A DNA stretch of 64,000 nucleotides from the NCBI RefSeq assembly GCF_020509005.1, contig NC_063024.1:1798001-1862000 (forward strand), read 5' to 3'. Below, in pieces: positions 11,749 to 23,377 of the stretch. Position 1 is the stretch's first letter. Each line of letters opens with the position of its first letter. The translations under genes and the position numbers were made by a program. Under the pieces are notes generated by a model that saw nothing but the letters and a program-made list of their open reading frames with translations, was not told the origin of the DNA and ran no database searches. The DNA comes from Fulvia fulva. Lineage: Eukaryota; Ascomycota; Dothideomycetes; Mycosphaerellales; Mycosphaerellaceae.

Positions 11749-12130
11749 GATACGGGTGTGGCATGCAGTCCTCATGCGCAGGTAAGAGTGCTTACCAGCT
11801 CTGTTGTCGGACTCTGTTGTTGGTCCGATGTTCCCACATTTTTGAACTGTTGCTGATTACATCTGTGGTACCCAGAGCTGATTGTCGAAGTATGCACCCC
11901 ATCTATTGTTCTTGACCGAGCTTACTGTGTCGACACTGAGGAGTATTTCGTAGCCTGAAATTTCAATTTGACTGGCTATGAGAGCTTCAATGTTTAGCCC
12001 CAGTCACCCGTGGAGCTTGACGATGTAGTGTTTGCTCCCATGTCGTTATCATTGGTCATTTGTTTTCTCTGCTGCCTGGTCACCTATCTCTGGAGTGCTT
12101 TGGCTACCCAAGCAATTTCATGGTCTCCCT
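11749..12130. other. Intergenic
   Basis: 5' flank of the secreted-protein gene and 3' flank of the glyoxal oxidase gene. No reading frame, RNA gene or repeat that I can support. Confidence 0.4.
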
Positions 12131-14478
12131 TCAAGCTACCATGACGAACTGCCCAACCCCAGGCACGCCATCGACAACTACATACACAACATACGGTCCA
12201 GGAGGTGCCACATTGTTGTTCGGCGGCATCGTCACCTGAATCTCCTGCTCCTTCTCTCCTTCCACAAACCCATCGATGTCGAGAAAGAGCATTCTATGGC
12301 TCATGTGCAGAGAGTGTGTTACGAAGCCGCCATGGTAAAGTGCCACTTTCACTTCCTTCGCATCATCCGGCGCTGTGAAGTTGACCTCAAACGTGGACGA
12401 ATCCGCGACGAGATCAAGGCTTGAGACCACGATGTCGGTAGGTCTGCGATCGGCGTTGTCGCCAGATAGGTATGGCGGGATGTATGTCTCGACTCGATAC
12501 TCTGTAAAGTTCTGATCGGTCGCATCTTCCTGCATCACAGGCATCTGGACGGGGTTGCTCCCCGCGATCATGACAGTGCCGTCGAGCATCAGGAGTGCGA
12601 CGGAGTGGTAAAGCCGTGGGATGTCGCTAGTAGCATCGGTATGCCAGCGTTCGCCAAGCTCCGCAGATGGATCGTAGAGAAGTACTGTGGTGGTGGGATC
12701 TTCGGCGAGCAAGAAGCCTTGAGCTCCACGGCTTGCTCCGTTGACCCACGCCACTGTGCCATCAGGTAGAAGTACACCTTCCACCATCCCGCGGCCTTCT
12801 GGCATGCTGTCCATTTCCCATGATGGGTCATCCGATTGTGGCTGGATCCTGCCGCAAGATGGATCTGTTGGCGAGTCGAGACCTTGCCAGACTCCTCCAC
12901 CACAGATCACGACGTCGGCTTCCCAGTCATTGCCAGAGCTCAATGGTAGTAGAACTGAGCCTCCCGTGTTGGGGTATGTACGATAGTCTCCAGGTAGCTC
13001 GTCGAACTTCTTGACAGTCTCATTAGCCGCGACATCAAAGATCTCTGAGCTCTTCGACACGAAGACGTACACAGTACCGTCGTTCAGCAGGTGCATGAAA
13101 GGGTACATGTAGTACGGCTGGGACTTGACGAGAATCTCCATCGGGATGGAGCCGCCGTGAGAAATGCCGTCCTTGTCCAGTATCTCGTAAGTGGGGTTGT
13201 TGTTATAGCCCTGGGTTGGGTCGAGTCCAGTCAAGCTGCCGGAGACCACAAACAGTGTCCCATCTGGCATAGTCTGTACGCTTGCATACCAGCGAGCAGT
13301 GTCCAAGGTGTCTTCAGTCTCAATCCAATCTTGGCCATCGAATGATGCATCCATGGCAGAGCGTGTGAGCCACCGCAGGCCCTTGAAGCCATCACCAACC
13401 GAGTCGTCGTCAGCAAAAGGCTCGTTGCCGCCAATCGACATGACCGTTCCATTGGCCAGGAATGAGCCGCCAGAGCAAAAGGCATTTGTATTGTACGCAA
13501 GCGCCACAGTATCGCCAGTGGCAGAATCATACTCCGCGCTGAAACCATTCTCGCCATTGCTCAGCTTGAGCTTGCTGTAGTCCTCAACCTTGTCCAAGAA
13601 CACGACACGGCCGTTCGGCAAGAGCGCGGCATGCATTGCAGGTACTCCGGAGTCGCCGTATTTCTTGTCAAACGAGCCTGGATTTGGACTGCTGGGAGCA
13701 GGTGATGGTCCCGGCGCCGGTGGCACTGGTGGCGAGTCACAGGGACCTGATTGGCAACCATCACCACAGTGATTACTCGTACTGCCGCAGAAGCCGTAAG
13801 CTGAGCAGCAGCTTCCCAATGCCCAGTCGCCACAGATTGTGCCACCATTTGAGGCGCCACACGAGCCATCCGTTGTTGCTTCACCAGTAGCTTGGGGTCC
13901 TGAGCTGGTGGGAGGTGGTCCAATGACTGGCTCGCTCGCAGGTCCGGCTGGCTTGGAGGTAGTGGTTGCAGAGGGTTCATCAGCTGGTGGATCTGAGTCT
14001 GGTGCATCGCTCGCGCATCCGTTCTGGCAGCCATTGCTGTTTAGACAATGATCCTCGGTATCGCCGCACCAGCCTGTAGCACTTCATGATATCAGCATCG
14101 ACGGGAGTGCCAATTTGTGGAATCTCAGACTCACCTGCGGCAGCCTCCGTACTCGCCTTTTGGATCGCAAGTAGCATCGTCAAAGTCCTTCCCGCAGGGG
14201 CCATCAGCTCGTGGTGGGGAAGCATCAGCAAGTGATGGGCCTACAGAGGCGATGTCGATCAGACCTCGAGGCGAGATCGCACATCTGGAAGAAGTCAGCT
14301 CGAGGTCCGCAGTGACATCTTAATCTACTCACGTGCTATCCGGCATGCAAGTCTGGCCTCGGAAGCATCCTCGCGGTCCCGTTGATGTGAGCCTACAAGT
14401 TGGCTGGACGAAGGTAAAGATGATGTTCGCATTCGCGATTGCGGCGGCCAAAAGCGCCGTGACTGTGATCACCTTCAT
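12131..14478 (-). CDS. Secreted glyoxal oxidase-type copper radical oxidase (AA5_1) with two CBM18 modules, 748 aa
   Basis: Exons are 14,478-14,333, 14,284-14,135 and 14,081-12,131, with introns of 48 and 53 nt that both carry GCTGA-type branch sites. The signal peptide is MKVITVTALLAAAIANA. A first chitin-binding domain (DGPCGKDFDD ... TGWCGDTEDHC ... GCQNGC) is interrupted by intron 2 and has Arg where the family usually has the second Cys of CC. A Pro/Ser/Thr linker follows, then a second, canonical CBM18 (ICGDWALGSCCSAYGFCGS) at about 178-215. The catalytic region holds the expected copper/radical residues: Cys301 (AFCSGG), Tyr364 (ARWYASVQ), Tyr590-His591 (PRLYHSVALL) and His688 (FVTHSLHMSHR). 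Known role of the family: oxidation of aldehydes such as glyoxal and methylglyoxal to acids with production of H2O2. The CBM18 modules suggest anchoring to chitin, possibly the fungus's own wall. Confidence 0.92.
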
Positions 14479-14482
14479 ACTG

Positions 14483-14494
14483 ACACTCGAGTGT
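14483..14494. promoter_or_regulatory. 12-bp perfect palindrome just upstream of the glyoxal oxidase ATG
   Basis: ACACTCGAGTGT ends 5 nt before the start codon at 14,478. Its position in the 5' leader could allow protein or RNA-structure effects, but function is only a guess. Confidence 0.25.
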
Positions 14495-15250
14495 AGGCCA
14501 AGAGGTATCGATGTCGTGTAATGCGTGCACTATTCCTGTTATCCAAGCACACGTGAAAGCAATAAGTCGAAGAAAGATCGAGGTCGTTCAAATAATGTAT
14601 GCGCAAAGAAAGATCAAGGGAAGTGAAGGTGAAGATGACGCAGGCTTCAACGAGCGAATGCGGGTCAATGCAGAAAGCAAACGGTGAATTCAAACAGACC
14701 TCGCCCCGCCACGCATTCGAAACTCGAAATGGCAACGCTCGAACACGAACACGAACATCCACAACCTCACCGTCGGCCCGATCGAGTGCAGAAAGCATAG
14801 CTGTGAGACTACAGCACTTCTTGCTCGTAGCTATATCTTCTGTGCTCAACCTTACCGTCTCGAGTCCAGCAAACAGTCGGAAGAGGCATATGCAAGCAGC
14901 CAGGCGTGGGACGCCGCCTACATGGCCGAGCCGTATTTCGAGCCATGTAAGAGTCTTGCTCGGGTCTGTGTTAATGGAAGAACGCTTTGCAACATGTGAT
15001 CGATAGTGAGTGATGTGAAAGGAGTGAAGTGAAGTCACGAAGCGCGTGCACTGTTTGCTCGTCGGAAGCGCCTGCCGGCCTTGAGGTCTTGGCTGCGAAA
15101 AGCTTCGCCCTGGCGTGCTTGGAGAGAAGGGCCGGGAGTGGCAGAGGTGTATGTATTCGTCCGACACTATCATGTGCTAGCTACAACTCTATCAACGTGA
15201 CCCATCGTATCGTCATGTACACTCATCATCCTCGTAACTGTCTTCGCTAT
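14495..15250. other. Glyoxal oxidase upstream region
   Basis: About 0.75 kb between the glyoxal oxidase start and the Gypsy LTR. Contains a CACGTG hexamer near 14,552. A 232-codon minus frame at 14,475-15,173 has no motif. The segment is not RIP-mutated. The last four bases, CTAT (15,247-15,250), are the Gypsy target-site duplication. Confidence 0.45.
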
Positions 15251-15360
15251 TGTGACGTTCTTATCCGAACACACCGCCGGCTTGGCGCTCAGCTTTGTAT
15301 TTAGAGTTTTCTTAGGTAGCTTTTCTATATCTCAGATTCACACTCGCTAAGGTTCTCACA
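15251..15360 (+). repeat. Gypsy-1 left (5') LTR, 110 bp
   Basis: Differs from the right LTR at three positions, all in its inner half: ctcagg to cttagg, ctgta to ctata, and gccaag to gctaag. All three are CA-to-TA or TG-to-TA changes expected from RIP. Confidence 0.95.
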
Positions 15361-16631
15361 TCTAGTAGCTTCCCTTCCTTTCAGCCTTTCTATTAGGTTG
15401 AATCAGCCTATAAGTAAATCTCCTAAGGTATAAGTCTCTAACTTACGCCTTAGTCAGACCTTAGTACTAAAGCTAAGCGAGGTAACCTTACTAACCTTAT
15501 CTTAGCTCCTACGAACGGGGCGGGCTACTTAAACCTTTAGTATAGAGGACACTAACTAATACCCTAATTAAGGCGGTTATTACCTACTAGATTAGTAAGG
15601 TTTCGCTACTTATCTAGTCGGAGAGGGCCTAGCCTATAGTCGCGCCCTAGGTAACAATTACGCGGCTTAGCCTACTAGCCTAAACGACATCTTTAGGGCC
15701 ACTTAGGCTATACCTCTAGCTACTCGGTCGTACCGCCGCCCTAACCGCGATAGCGACGGGGAGATAGATAGGGCGGACTACCTAGACGAAGATAACTTTA
15801 GCCTATATAACGAGCTAGCTAGTAGAGGCAAGGCGTCTAGGATAGGGGATGCCCCTGTTCTAAAGTCTAACGCTTAGAACGACGAGTGTCTTAACTAGAT
15901 ATTGTCTATTAGAGCCTAGATTAGCCTAAATAAGAAATAGATTATTAAACGACGCCTTTCCGACCTAGAGAAACTAGAGCTCGTTAGTAGCTTCGTCGGT
16001 AGCGACTTTAACTAGTTATAGTTTAAAGCTATCGAAGAAACGCGCCTAAAGCCCCCTTATCTTAGGCACGGCAATTTCGACGATATAATTACGTAGATCT
16101 CTAACTTTATAGTCGACCTAGATTATTAGGAGCAGATCTAGCGTAAGTAGGAGACTACCCGTTAAACTAGGAGTATTAGGACCTTTATTAGGTCGCTTAG
16201 GCTAACTAGGAGCCGTATAACTCCCCTACTAGATGACTTTACCTACCTACGTAAGTTTTTAGCCGGCCTAAAGCCCGATATACTAGCTAAACTAGACAAT
16301 CGTAACTTCTAAGCGACTAATACGAATATCCGCGTCTACTTCTAGTAGGCTATTATAGCCGACTAGCGACTCTATCTTAGCCGCGGAAGAGACTAGAAGC
16401 TAGCCGTAATGATATTAGCCGTCGAGAAGTTCATAGACGGGGATACTAAAGCCTTTATAGCTCTCCGGAGCGACTTAGGTAGCTCGGCGCGCGGTAGAGG
16501 CCGCGGTAGAGGCCGCGGCGGACGTAGACGCGGGCGAGGTAATCGTAGAGGCCTATCCGGGCGCTTAGACAAATACTATAACTATAGTAAGATAGGCCAC
16601 TTCGCGCGCGACTACTCTAAGCTAAAAAAAT
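15361..16631 (+). pseudogene. Gypsy-1 gag remnant with degraded zinc knuckle
   Basis: Frame is broken by many TAG codons. The best preserved part, 16,409-16,631, encodes an Arg/Gly-rich stretch followed by YYNYSKIGHFARDYSK. This has the spacing of a CCHC nucleocapsid knuckle in which all three cysteines read Tyr, the product of TGY to TAY changes by RIP. The segment ends with TAG at 16,629-16,631. The 5' part of gag cannot be given an exact start. Right after the left LTR the sequence TCTAGTAGC may be a mutated primer-binding site (original TGG changed to TAG). Confidence 0.7.
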
Positions 16632-19600
16632 AGAGCCTAAGACGTCTTAATCGAGGTAGACGTACTTAGGATCATTAGACGCCTCTATACCCCTACCTAG
16701 AGAATCCTACTAGGATAGGACGACCCTAGCTACTAAGGGTAAGGCTTAGTAGATATAAGTAGAAGAGGATAGAGTATTATCTTTATCTAAAGAACCCGAG
16801 TCGGAGACTAAAGAGGAGGTCGACTATATAATAGAGAGGCTAATAGCGATAGGCGGAGGGCTCTTTACTATCGATACCCGCCTAGGACCTAATTAGGTTC
16901 GGGCTAAGGTTACCCTAGACTACGTAGCCTCTAAAGTGTACCTCTTAGCCCGAAAATCGAAGCAACTCCCTCGGTCGCTTTTTAGGGACTTGCCGCTAGT
17001 AAGGATCGTCCTCCTAAACGGTAAGGAGATCATTTCTACTTAGAGTATCCTTCTACTATATTAGATTAGCACCTAGTAGGATATAGTCCCCGCTAGAGTC
17101 ATCGATATAGAAGGGTCTGACCTTATCCTAGGCGTTAAGTAGTTCTAGGAAGTCAACCCTAACGTAAACTAGTAGTCTAGCTTTACTAGACTACGGGACC
17201 GGCGTAGCCGGTACTATACGATCAGGTCGTACTCTAAGGTATTCGACCTAAAGGACGACGAAGGCGAGCTAGAAATGTTTAACTCTATATATTTAGTAGA
17301 CTTCGCTATACGACACGAAGGACCCTAGCTCTTCTACTCGCTTAGGCGACTCCCTAATAATACCCTAGTTAATATCGACTTCGAGGAACACGGCTTAGAT
17401 AAGGTATACGAACGCCTTATAGCTATAGTAGGGGACCTAGACGACGAGTCTTAGCTACCGTAGGTAGGTAACTAGGTCTTCTAGACGTTAGTTAATCTCT
17501 TCCTAGAGATCTAGAGAGCTTAGCTCCCGGCTAGACTCCTACGGAAGAGAGCTTTCGACTATACTATCCCTACTAGTAACGCTCGACCTATTAACTAGCC
17601 CGTATACCGTCTAAACCCTAGTTAGCTTCGAGAACAGGCTCGCTAGATCTAGATACTCCTTAATCGCGGACTAATTAAGGTCTCGTCCTCACCCTAGGGA
17701 TCCCTAGTCCTCTTTATCCCTAAGCTAGACGGCTAGTAGCGTATATATATCGACTATCGCGCCCTAAGCGCCGTAACTACTAAAAACGGCTTCCCCCTCC
17801 TACGTATCTAGGAGTGCCTAGATACGGTCGCGAAGGCTAAATACTTTAGTAAACTAGACCTAGTCTAAGGGTACTAGTAGCTACTAATCGACTTAGCCGA
17901 TACGTATAAGACTACGTTTAATACTAGGGATAGGAAGTACGAGTTCCTCGTTATACCGTTTAGGCTAATAAACGCCCTAGCCTCGTTTTAGTCTATAATA
18001 AACGAGATCCTAAGAGATCTGCTTTAGAAGAAGGTCGTCGTGTACCTCGACGACATCCTAGTCTTCTTAGACTCTAAGGAATAGTACGAAAAAGACCTAA
18101 AGAAGGTCTTCGACCGCCTAAAGAAAGCTAAACTATTCTACTCCCCTAAGAAGTACGACATTAGAGTTAAGTTAGTCACCTTCTACGGGCATTAGATCGA
18201 GAAGAATTCGATTAGGCCACTATAAGACAAGATCGACGCGATTAATAGTTAGCCTACGCCTATTAATATATAGTAGATTAGGTAGTTCCTTAGCCTCGTA
18301 GGCTACTACCGCCGCTTTATTAAGGGCTTTACGAAACTCGTAGCACCCCTCTTAGGTCTTCTTAAGGAAAGCGACGAGTCCCTTAGGCGGAAAAAGCGTC
18401 GCCTAGTACGATAGAACGCCTAGTACGTATACGCTTTTAAGAGCCTAAAGCTCGCGCTAACCTTAGGGCCTATACTAATCCCGCCTAACCCTAAGAAGCC
18501 CTTTACGATTAAGACTAATATATCTAAATAGGCTATAGGCGCTACTCTCTATCAAATAGGAGCTAATAACTAGCTACACCCTATAGCCTTCTCTAGAAGG
18601 AAGCTTTAGGGAGCCGAGCTAAATTACCTAGTTTACAAAAAGGAGGGCCTAGTAATTAAGGAAGCCCTCCGAACCTAGGACAACTACGTAGAAAATAGCT
18701 ATACGGTCACGATCCTAACCGATTACTAGTCGCTTAGGTACCTTAATAGTACTAAGGGCTAGAGTAAGAGGATCGTACGATAGGCTAAAGAGTTTTAGTA
18801 GTATAACTTAGACATTAGGTATCGTAAGGGAGAAGAGGCGATCGTTCCCGATACGCTCTCCCGTCGGCCTAACTTTATCGGAGAAGGACCTACTAACCTA
18901 GCTTAGCCGGTTAAGCAACTCGTAGCTATAAGATTCAAAGCTAACGAGACCGACTTGTTCCCTAAACTAATAAGGTAGTTCAAGTTAACGGAATAGATAC
19001 TAACTTACGGTCCCTACCTTAAGAGCTTAATTAAGGTACGAGAAGAGGAATTCGAGCTACTCCTACCGATCGACGAGTCTAAGGAACCTAGATTAGGCTT
19101 TATTCTTCTAGACGACAAGGGAATAGCGCCTTTCCTCGTACTAACCTAGCGTCTTGATCTAGTGAACTACGTATACTAGCGATACGGATACTTTACGGCG
19201 CCCGGGCTAATAGGTTAGCTCGAGATAAGAGCCTAGTAGCCTAGTATAAGAAAGGACGTACGAAAGTTTATTAAATCCTACCCTAGATACTAGCTAACGT
19301 AGAAAAAGAAGCCTAATAAGCCTGAAACACGCGAGCCGCGGTTTTACTAGGTTAACGATAAGCTTAGGCCCTTTAAGAGATAGGCGATTAATGTCGTAGG
19401 GCCTTTACCGAGGAGTCTACTAGGAAACGAGTATATTATTACGGCGATAGATTACGCTACGGGTTAGCTAGTTGCTTAGGCCGTTCCGCGTATAGATACT
19501 AAAGCGACTATAGTATTCCTATACGAGAGAATCTATTAGGACTACGGGCTACCCCGCGAGCTCCTCTTAGACAATAGTAAGAACTTCCTAAGTAGGGTTA

Positions 19601-21070
19601 TAAGCTACCTAATAAAGTAGTTTAAGGCTAATTATCGTCTAGTATCCCTATATTATCCTATAACGAATAGGAAGGTAGAAAGCCTAAACGGTATACTAGG
19701 ATCGATACTAACGAAGCTATATATCGGTAACGATATTAGGCTATAGGATACCTTCCTACCTAAAGCGATCTACTATACTAGATACCGCTAGTATATAATA
19801 ACCTACCTTAGCCCCTTCTACCTTATATATAGCTAATACCTACGAATCCTAGAAGACGAGAACGAGCTACGAGCTAAGAATGTCTTAGTTAACGACTATA
19901 GGAAGCGTATCGTCCGCGTCCGCTATACGCGTTAGCTCGTAAATAAAAGACTACTTTCTCGAGCTTAGACTAGGAACCTAATAAGTCTAAAGTTGCTTCC
20001 GCCGGAGGTATAGCTAAGACGTAAAGTCGGAGAATAGGTCTTACTAATAAACCTAGATCCGCGTAAGCTAGAATCTAAGTACTTTAGACCCTATAAGATC
20101 TATAAAGCGAGCTTCCTAGGGACGTATATACTTTAGACCCCTACGGGTAGGATTCTAAGGCATCTCGTCTATACGAATAGGCTTGTATTAGCCGTATATA
20201 AGGATCTAGCTAAATTCTAGTATCGGTATCTAGCTAGGAGACTTCTAGATAGGTCCGGTATTTTAGAAGATAAGCTAGAACTTAAGGAAGTTCTAGGTAC
20301 TAGTCAAGACACGAGTCTTGATCTAAAGGACCTTTTAACTATACCGGAGGCTAAGTAGTTAAAGAAACAAGTTGAACTCTAGACTACGAAAGAACGTAGC
20401 TAACCTTACGTAGGAGCGCGAGGGTTCTTAGTAGGGGAGGAAGGTCAAAGAAGAGAAGCTGACTTACTAGAGTAAGTTTAGCGAGACCTAAGAGTTACGA
20501 AGAATACTTAGAGGAAAAGAAGCGAGCAAAAGACTTTAGCTAAAGTACTTAGGTCTTAAAGGCGATCTTATTAGATTAAGTTAAGAAGAGTAGGCGAGGA
20601 GTAAGATTAGGTACATTCCCTACTACTCGAGAAGGATACTTAGGAAGATCGTTAGCCTCTATAATAAGAAAGTCCTTAGGAAGCTATCCCTACTCTAGCT
20701 AAACCCGCTAAGGTCCCGTAGGAGATACCGGTTAGGGAGATTAAAGTATTTAGCTCGACGCTCTATCCCTAGGCCGACGAAAAAGAGTCAGCCCTACCTT
20801 AGGGAACATTACTTAGATTAAGCGTAGCAGACGAAGTTATAGCCGAACCTAAAGCGGCTAATAGCCTTTTAGATATAGATATACCGGACTAAGTAGACCC
20901 GGAGGTTAGAGAAGCTAACCTATCGTAGTAGCTACTTTAAGAAGCCGAGGTAGTAGCTAAGACCGCTCGCCTAAAGGGACTAAGGTAGCGGATAACGAAG
21001 AAGAAACTATAGGAGTAAGCCTAGTTACCGAAGCGGCGCTAAGGGAGTTAGGTCGTAAGAATCATTAATT
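16632..21070 (+). pseudogene. Gypsy-1 pol remnant (protease, RT, RNase H, integrase)
   Basis: Reading through TAG/TAA codons shows a protease-like GSDLILGVK near 17,120, RT motifs RIYIDYRALS near 17,745 and YLDDILVF near 18,045, an RNase H region near 18,490, an H-x-C-poor HHCC region, and an integrase core with DYATG near 19,450 and LLLDNSKNFLS near 19,565 followed by the Glu region near 19,680. A basic Lys/Arg/Gln-rich tail ends at a TAA near 21,068. Domain order RT-RNase H-integrase is that of Metaviridae/Gypsy elements. The copy cannot encode a functional protein as it stands. I see no clear chromodomain. Confidence 0.85.
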
Positions 21071-22839
21071 AGGTTTATTAGTCTATAGTACTCTTAAGTT
21101 AGGCTACTCGGCTACCTATTGCTCGTATAAAACAAGAACGTAGTACTAAATTATAAAGTAGCCTCGGGCTTATTATTATCTAGGCTCTTAGAGCCTTACT
21201 TCTAACCTAGGAACCGGAAATTACTAGGTACTACCTCTAGATCCTCTCTATTATTATCCTCTATTATTAGTATAGGCGAACGAGCTAAGGAGCTAGATAG
21301 AACTATAGCCCCTCTCGGCCTCTCGGTAATCGAGCCGAATCGTAAAGTACGTCTAGTCGCAATTGACCGCCTAAACCGCTTAGCTACTAGAAGAACGGGA
21401 GGACTAGCTATACGACCGTAGACCGTAGGCGAGGTTACGTCCGCCTCGCCCTTACCCTTAGAGTCTTCTAGGAGAGGCGTCTATACCGGAATCTCGCGGA
21501 GCTACCTAACGTAGTCGGAGGTATCGCTTAGACCCTCCTACGGCTCGTTACGGTCTAGGGTATAGCGCGGCGACATCTACCGAGGGCTACGCCGAGTCCT
21601 AGGAGCCGACTTCTTCTTAGCTAAGGCCGCGGGCTTCTTACTAGCTAAAGATACGGGCTTCTTACTAGGAGGCTTCCTAGGTACCTTAGGTATACTAGCG
21701 GACTTACTAGGCTTAGTTAGTAATACGAACAAGCCGTCGTCCTCCTTATCTAAGGTATTCTCCTCCTAGCTAGGTCTATTTGTATTAGTCTCGGCGTTCT
21801 CGCGAATAAAGGCGCGGACGTAAGCTAAGTTAGCCTTTAACGCGGCCTTTAGGCGGCTAGCGGCGTCGCGGGTAGTATAAGGCTTACGACAAACCTAGAA
21901 GACTAGACTATATATAGCTAGGGTCGGCGCGTTAATCTAAGCTAGATTACGATACTTAAACTTAGTGTTCTAGAACTAACTAGACCCCGTGACCTTAGTA
22001 ATATCGTAGGCCTAGGGAAGATTAGAGAAGTTAGCTACCTTACTAGGGGTGACTAGGCGCTTAGAGTCCTTTAACCGGGAAGACCGCTTAGTATAGCTAA
22101 ACTTAGTACGAGACTAGCTACGGTAGTAGGTAGAGTACTTACTAGTCTAGAAACAATTAGTATAGCCGCCGCGCTCGATAAAGGTGAAGTCGTCTATAGT
22201 ATTAGGCTTATGATCCTCCTAGTCGTATTTCTCTAGCTTACTACTCGGTAGGCTAAGTTACTAGTACTTAGTAAAGGTTCCTAGCGGACGCTCGGTATCG
22301 CCCTTAGAACGGTAGCTTTATACGTATCGCGTAGATCTAGAGCGGCCGCTATAGTAGCTAAAGACGATCGCCGCTAGCCTAGTTTATACGGTATACGGTC
22401 TAAAAGCGATAGGCTACCTTAGAATACCGCCCTTAGGGACCTCTTCGAAGACGTCGAAGTCGGAGTCTAACGCGGCTACTAGCTTTAGAACGCCGCTAAA
22501 CTAGAAGCAGCTATAGCGCGAAGGGAGTATATTAATTATCTTAAAGAATCTAGATCCTCCGTCGATCCTTAGATACTAGCGCGTAATACGGGCTAACTAT
22601 AGCGCGATCTAATCGTCTAGCTTAATAACGTCGCGAGAGAACTAGACTTTAAACTAGAAGGCGTAGAGCCGAGTCTACTAACCGGCTAACTATCCGGTAG
22701 GTATATCCGGAAGGCGCGTCTTAGTACGAACGGGGAGCCGCGGGAAGTTATTAGATACGGCCGAAGTATAGGTAACGGTAAGGGCGTCTATCTAAGCTAT
22801 TAACTCCTCGCCTTAAGGAGAGCGCGGGATAGGAGCTAT
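21060..22839 (-). pseudogene. Long antisense reading frame in Gypsy-1, unknown protein (about 590 codons)
   Basis: One minus-strand frame can be followed from 22,839 down to about 21,060 without any frame change. Every in-frame stop that I met is TAG or TAA and none is TGA, as expected if original CAG, CAA and TGG codons were hit by RIP. At 22,839-22,837 the frame reads ATA GCT CCT, which fits an ATG start changed by RIP. A TATA box lies 73-80 bp upstream. The protein has no family I recognise. Segments include RDVIKLDD, GGSRFFKIINILPSRYSC and ERGGYTNCF; a Lys/Pro/Ser-rich basic tract (SKKPVSLASKKPAALAKKK) lies at about 21,700-21,620, and an acidic/Arg-rich tail follows. It is tail-to-tail with pol. 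Family comparison is needed to decide whether it is a genuine accessory gene of the element. Confidence 0.6.
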
Positions 22840-22911
22840 AGTGAGCTATAAGGAAGAAAGGGGTCTAAAACACGTTAGTATTACTACGTTAACGCCGATA
22901 CCGCGGCGCGG

Positions 22912-22919
22912 CTTATATA
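22912..22919 (-). promoter_or_regulatory. TATA box upstream of the antisense frame in Gypsy-1
   Basis: Minus strand reads GTATATAAGCCGCGCC; TATATAAG is a strong TATA match 73-80 bp upstream of the inferred start codon. RIP creates TA-rich sequence, so a chance origin is possible. Confidence 0.4.
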
Positions 22920-23365
22920 CCTTAATCTAATTAAGAATAAGTTAGCTAAGGCTAAAGAAGGTTAAGGAAGAAGCTACCGAAGGGCGAAGAGGTTTTTAAA
23001 GACTTAGTAAGCTTAAAGGTTAATGTTCGTAGTCAGATTGATTTAGAATAAGAGCGTACTTCTATACTTACGTTCTATACGAGCCACCTAATACTACGAG
23101 CTTCTAACGATATAGGAAGGCGCGAACACCCGTAAGAAGCTCGCGGCGAGGTTATCTAACGGGGTTAGTAAGCTCGTAGTAAGATTAGGTAGTAGAGTTA
23201 AGCCGCGTAAGGCAGTTGTATATACGGAGTGAAGTGAGCTAAAGGGTCGTAGGCTAGGAAGCTACGACGAAGGAAGCTGAAGCTTTAGGATCTCTTTTGT
23301 TATCGATTCAAGTATATGGGCGATCAGGCTGGCCGCCTCAGGCTGACACAGGTGTGTCAGGGTCT

Positions 23366-23377
23366 AGTAGGGGAGGA
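23366..23377 (+). other. Gypsy-1 polypurine tract
   Basis: AGTAGGGGAGGA immediately precedes the right LTR, the expected place for the plus-strand priming site. Confidence 0.6.

Noticed and set aside
13561..14034. 157-codon minus frame inside the glyoxal oxidase gene
   Set aside because: Shadow frame of the Pro/Ser/Thr linker and second CBM18 region, which are clearly coded in another frame.
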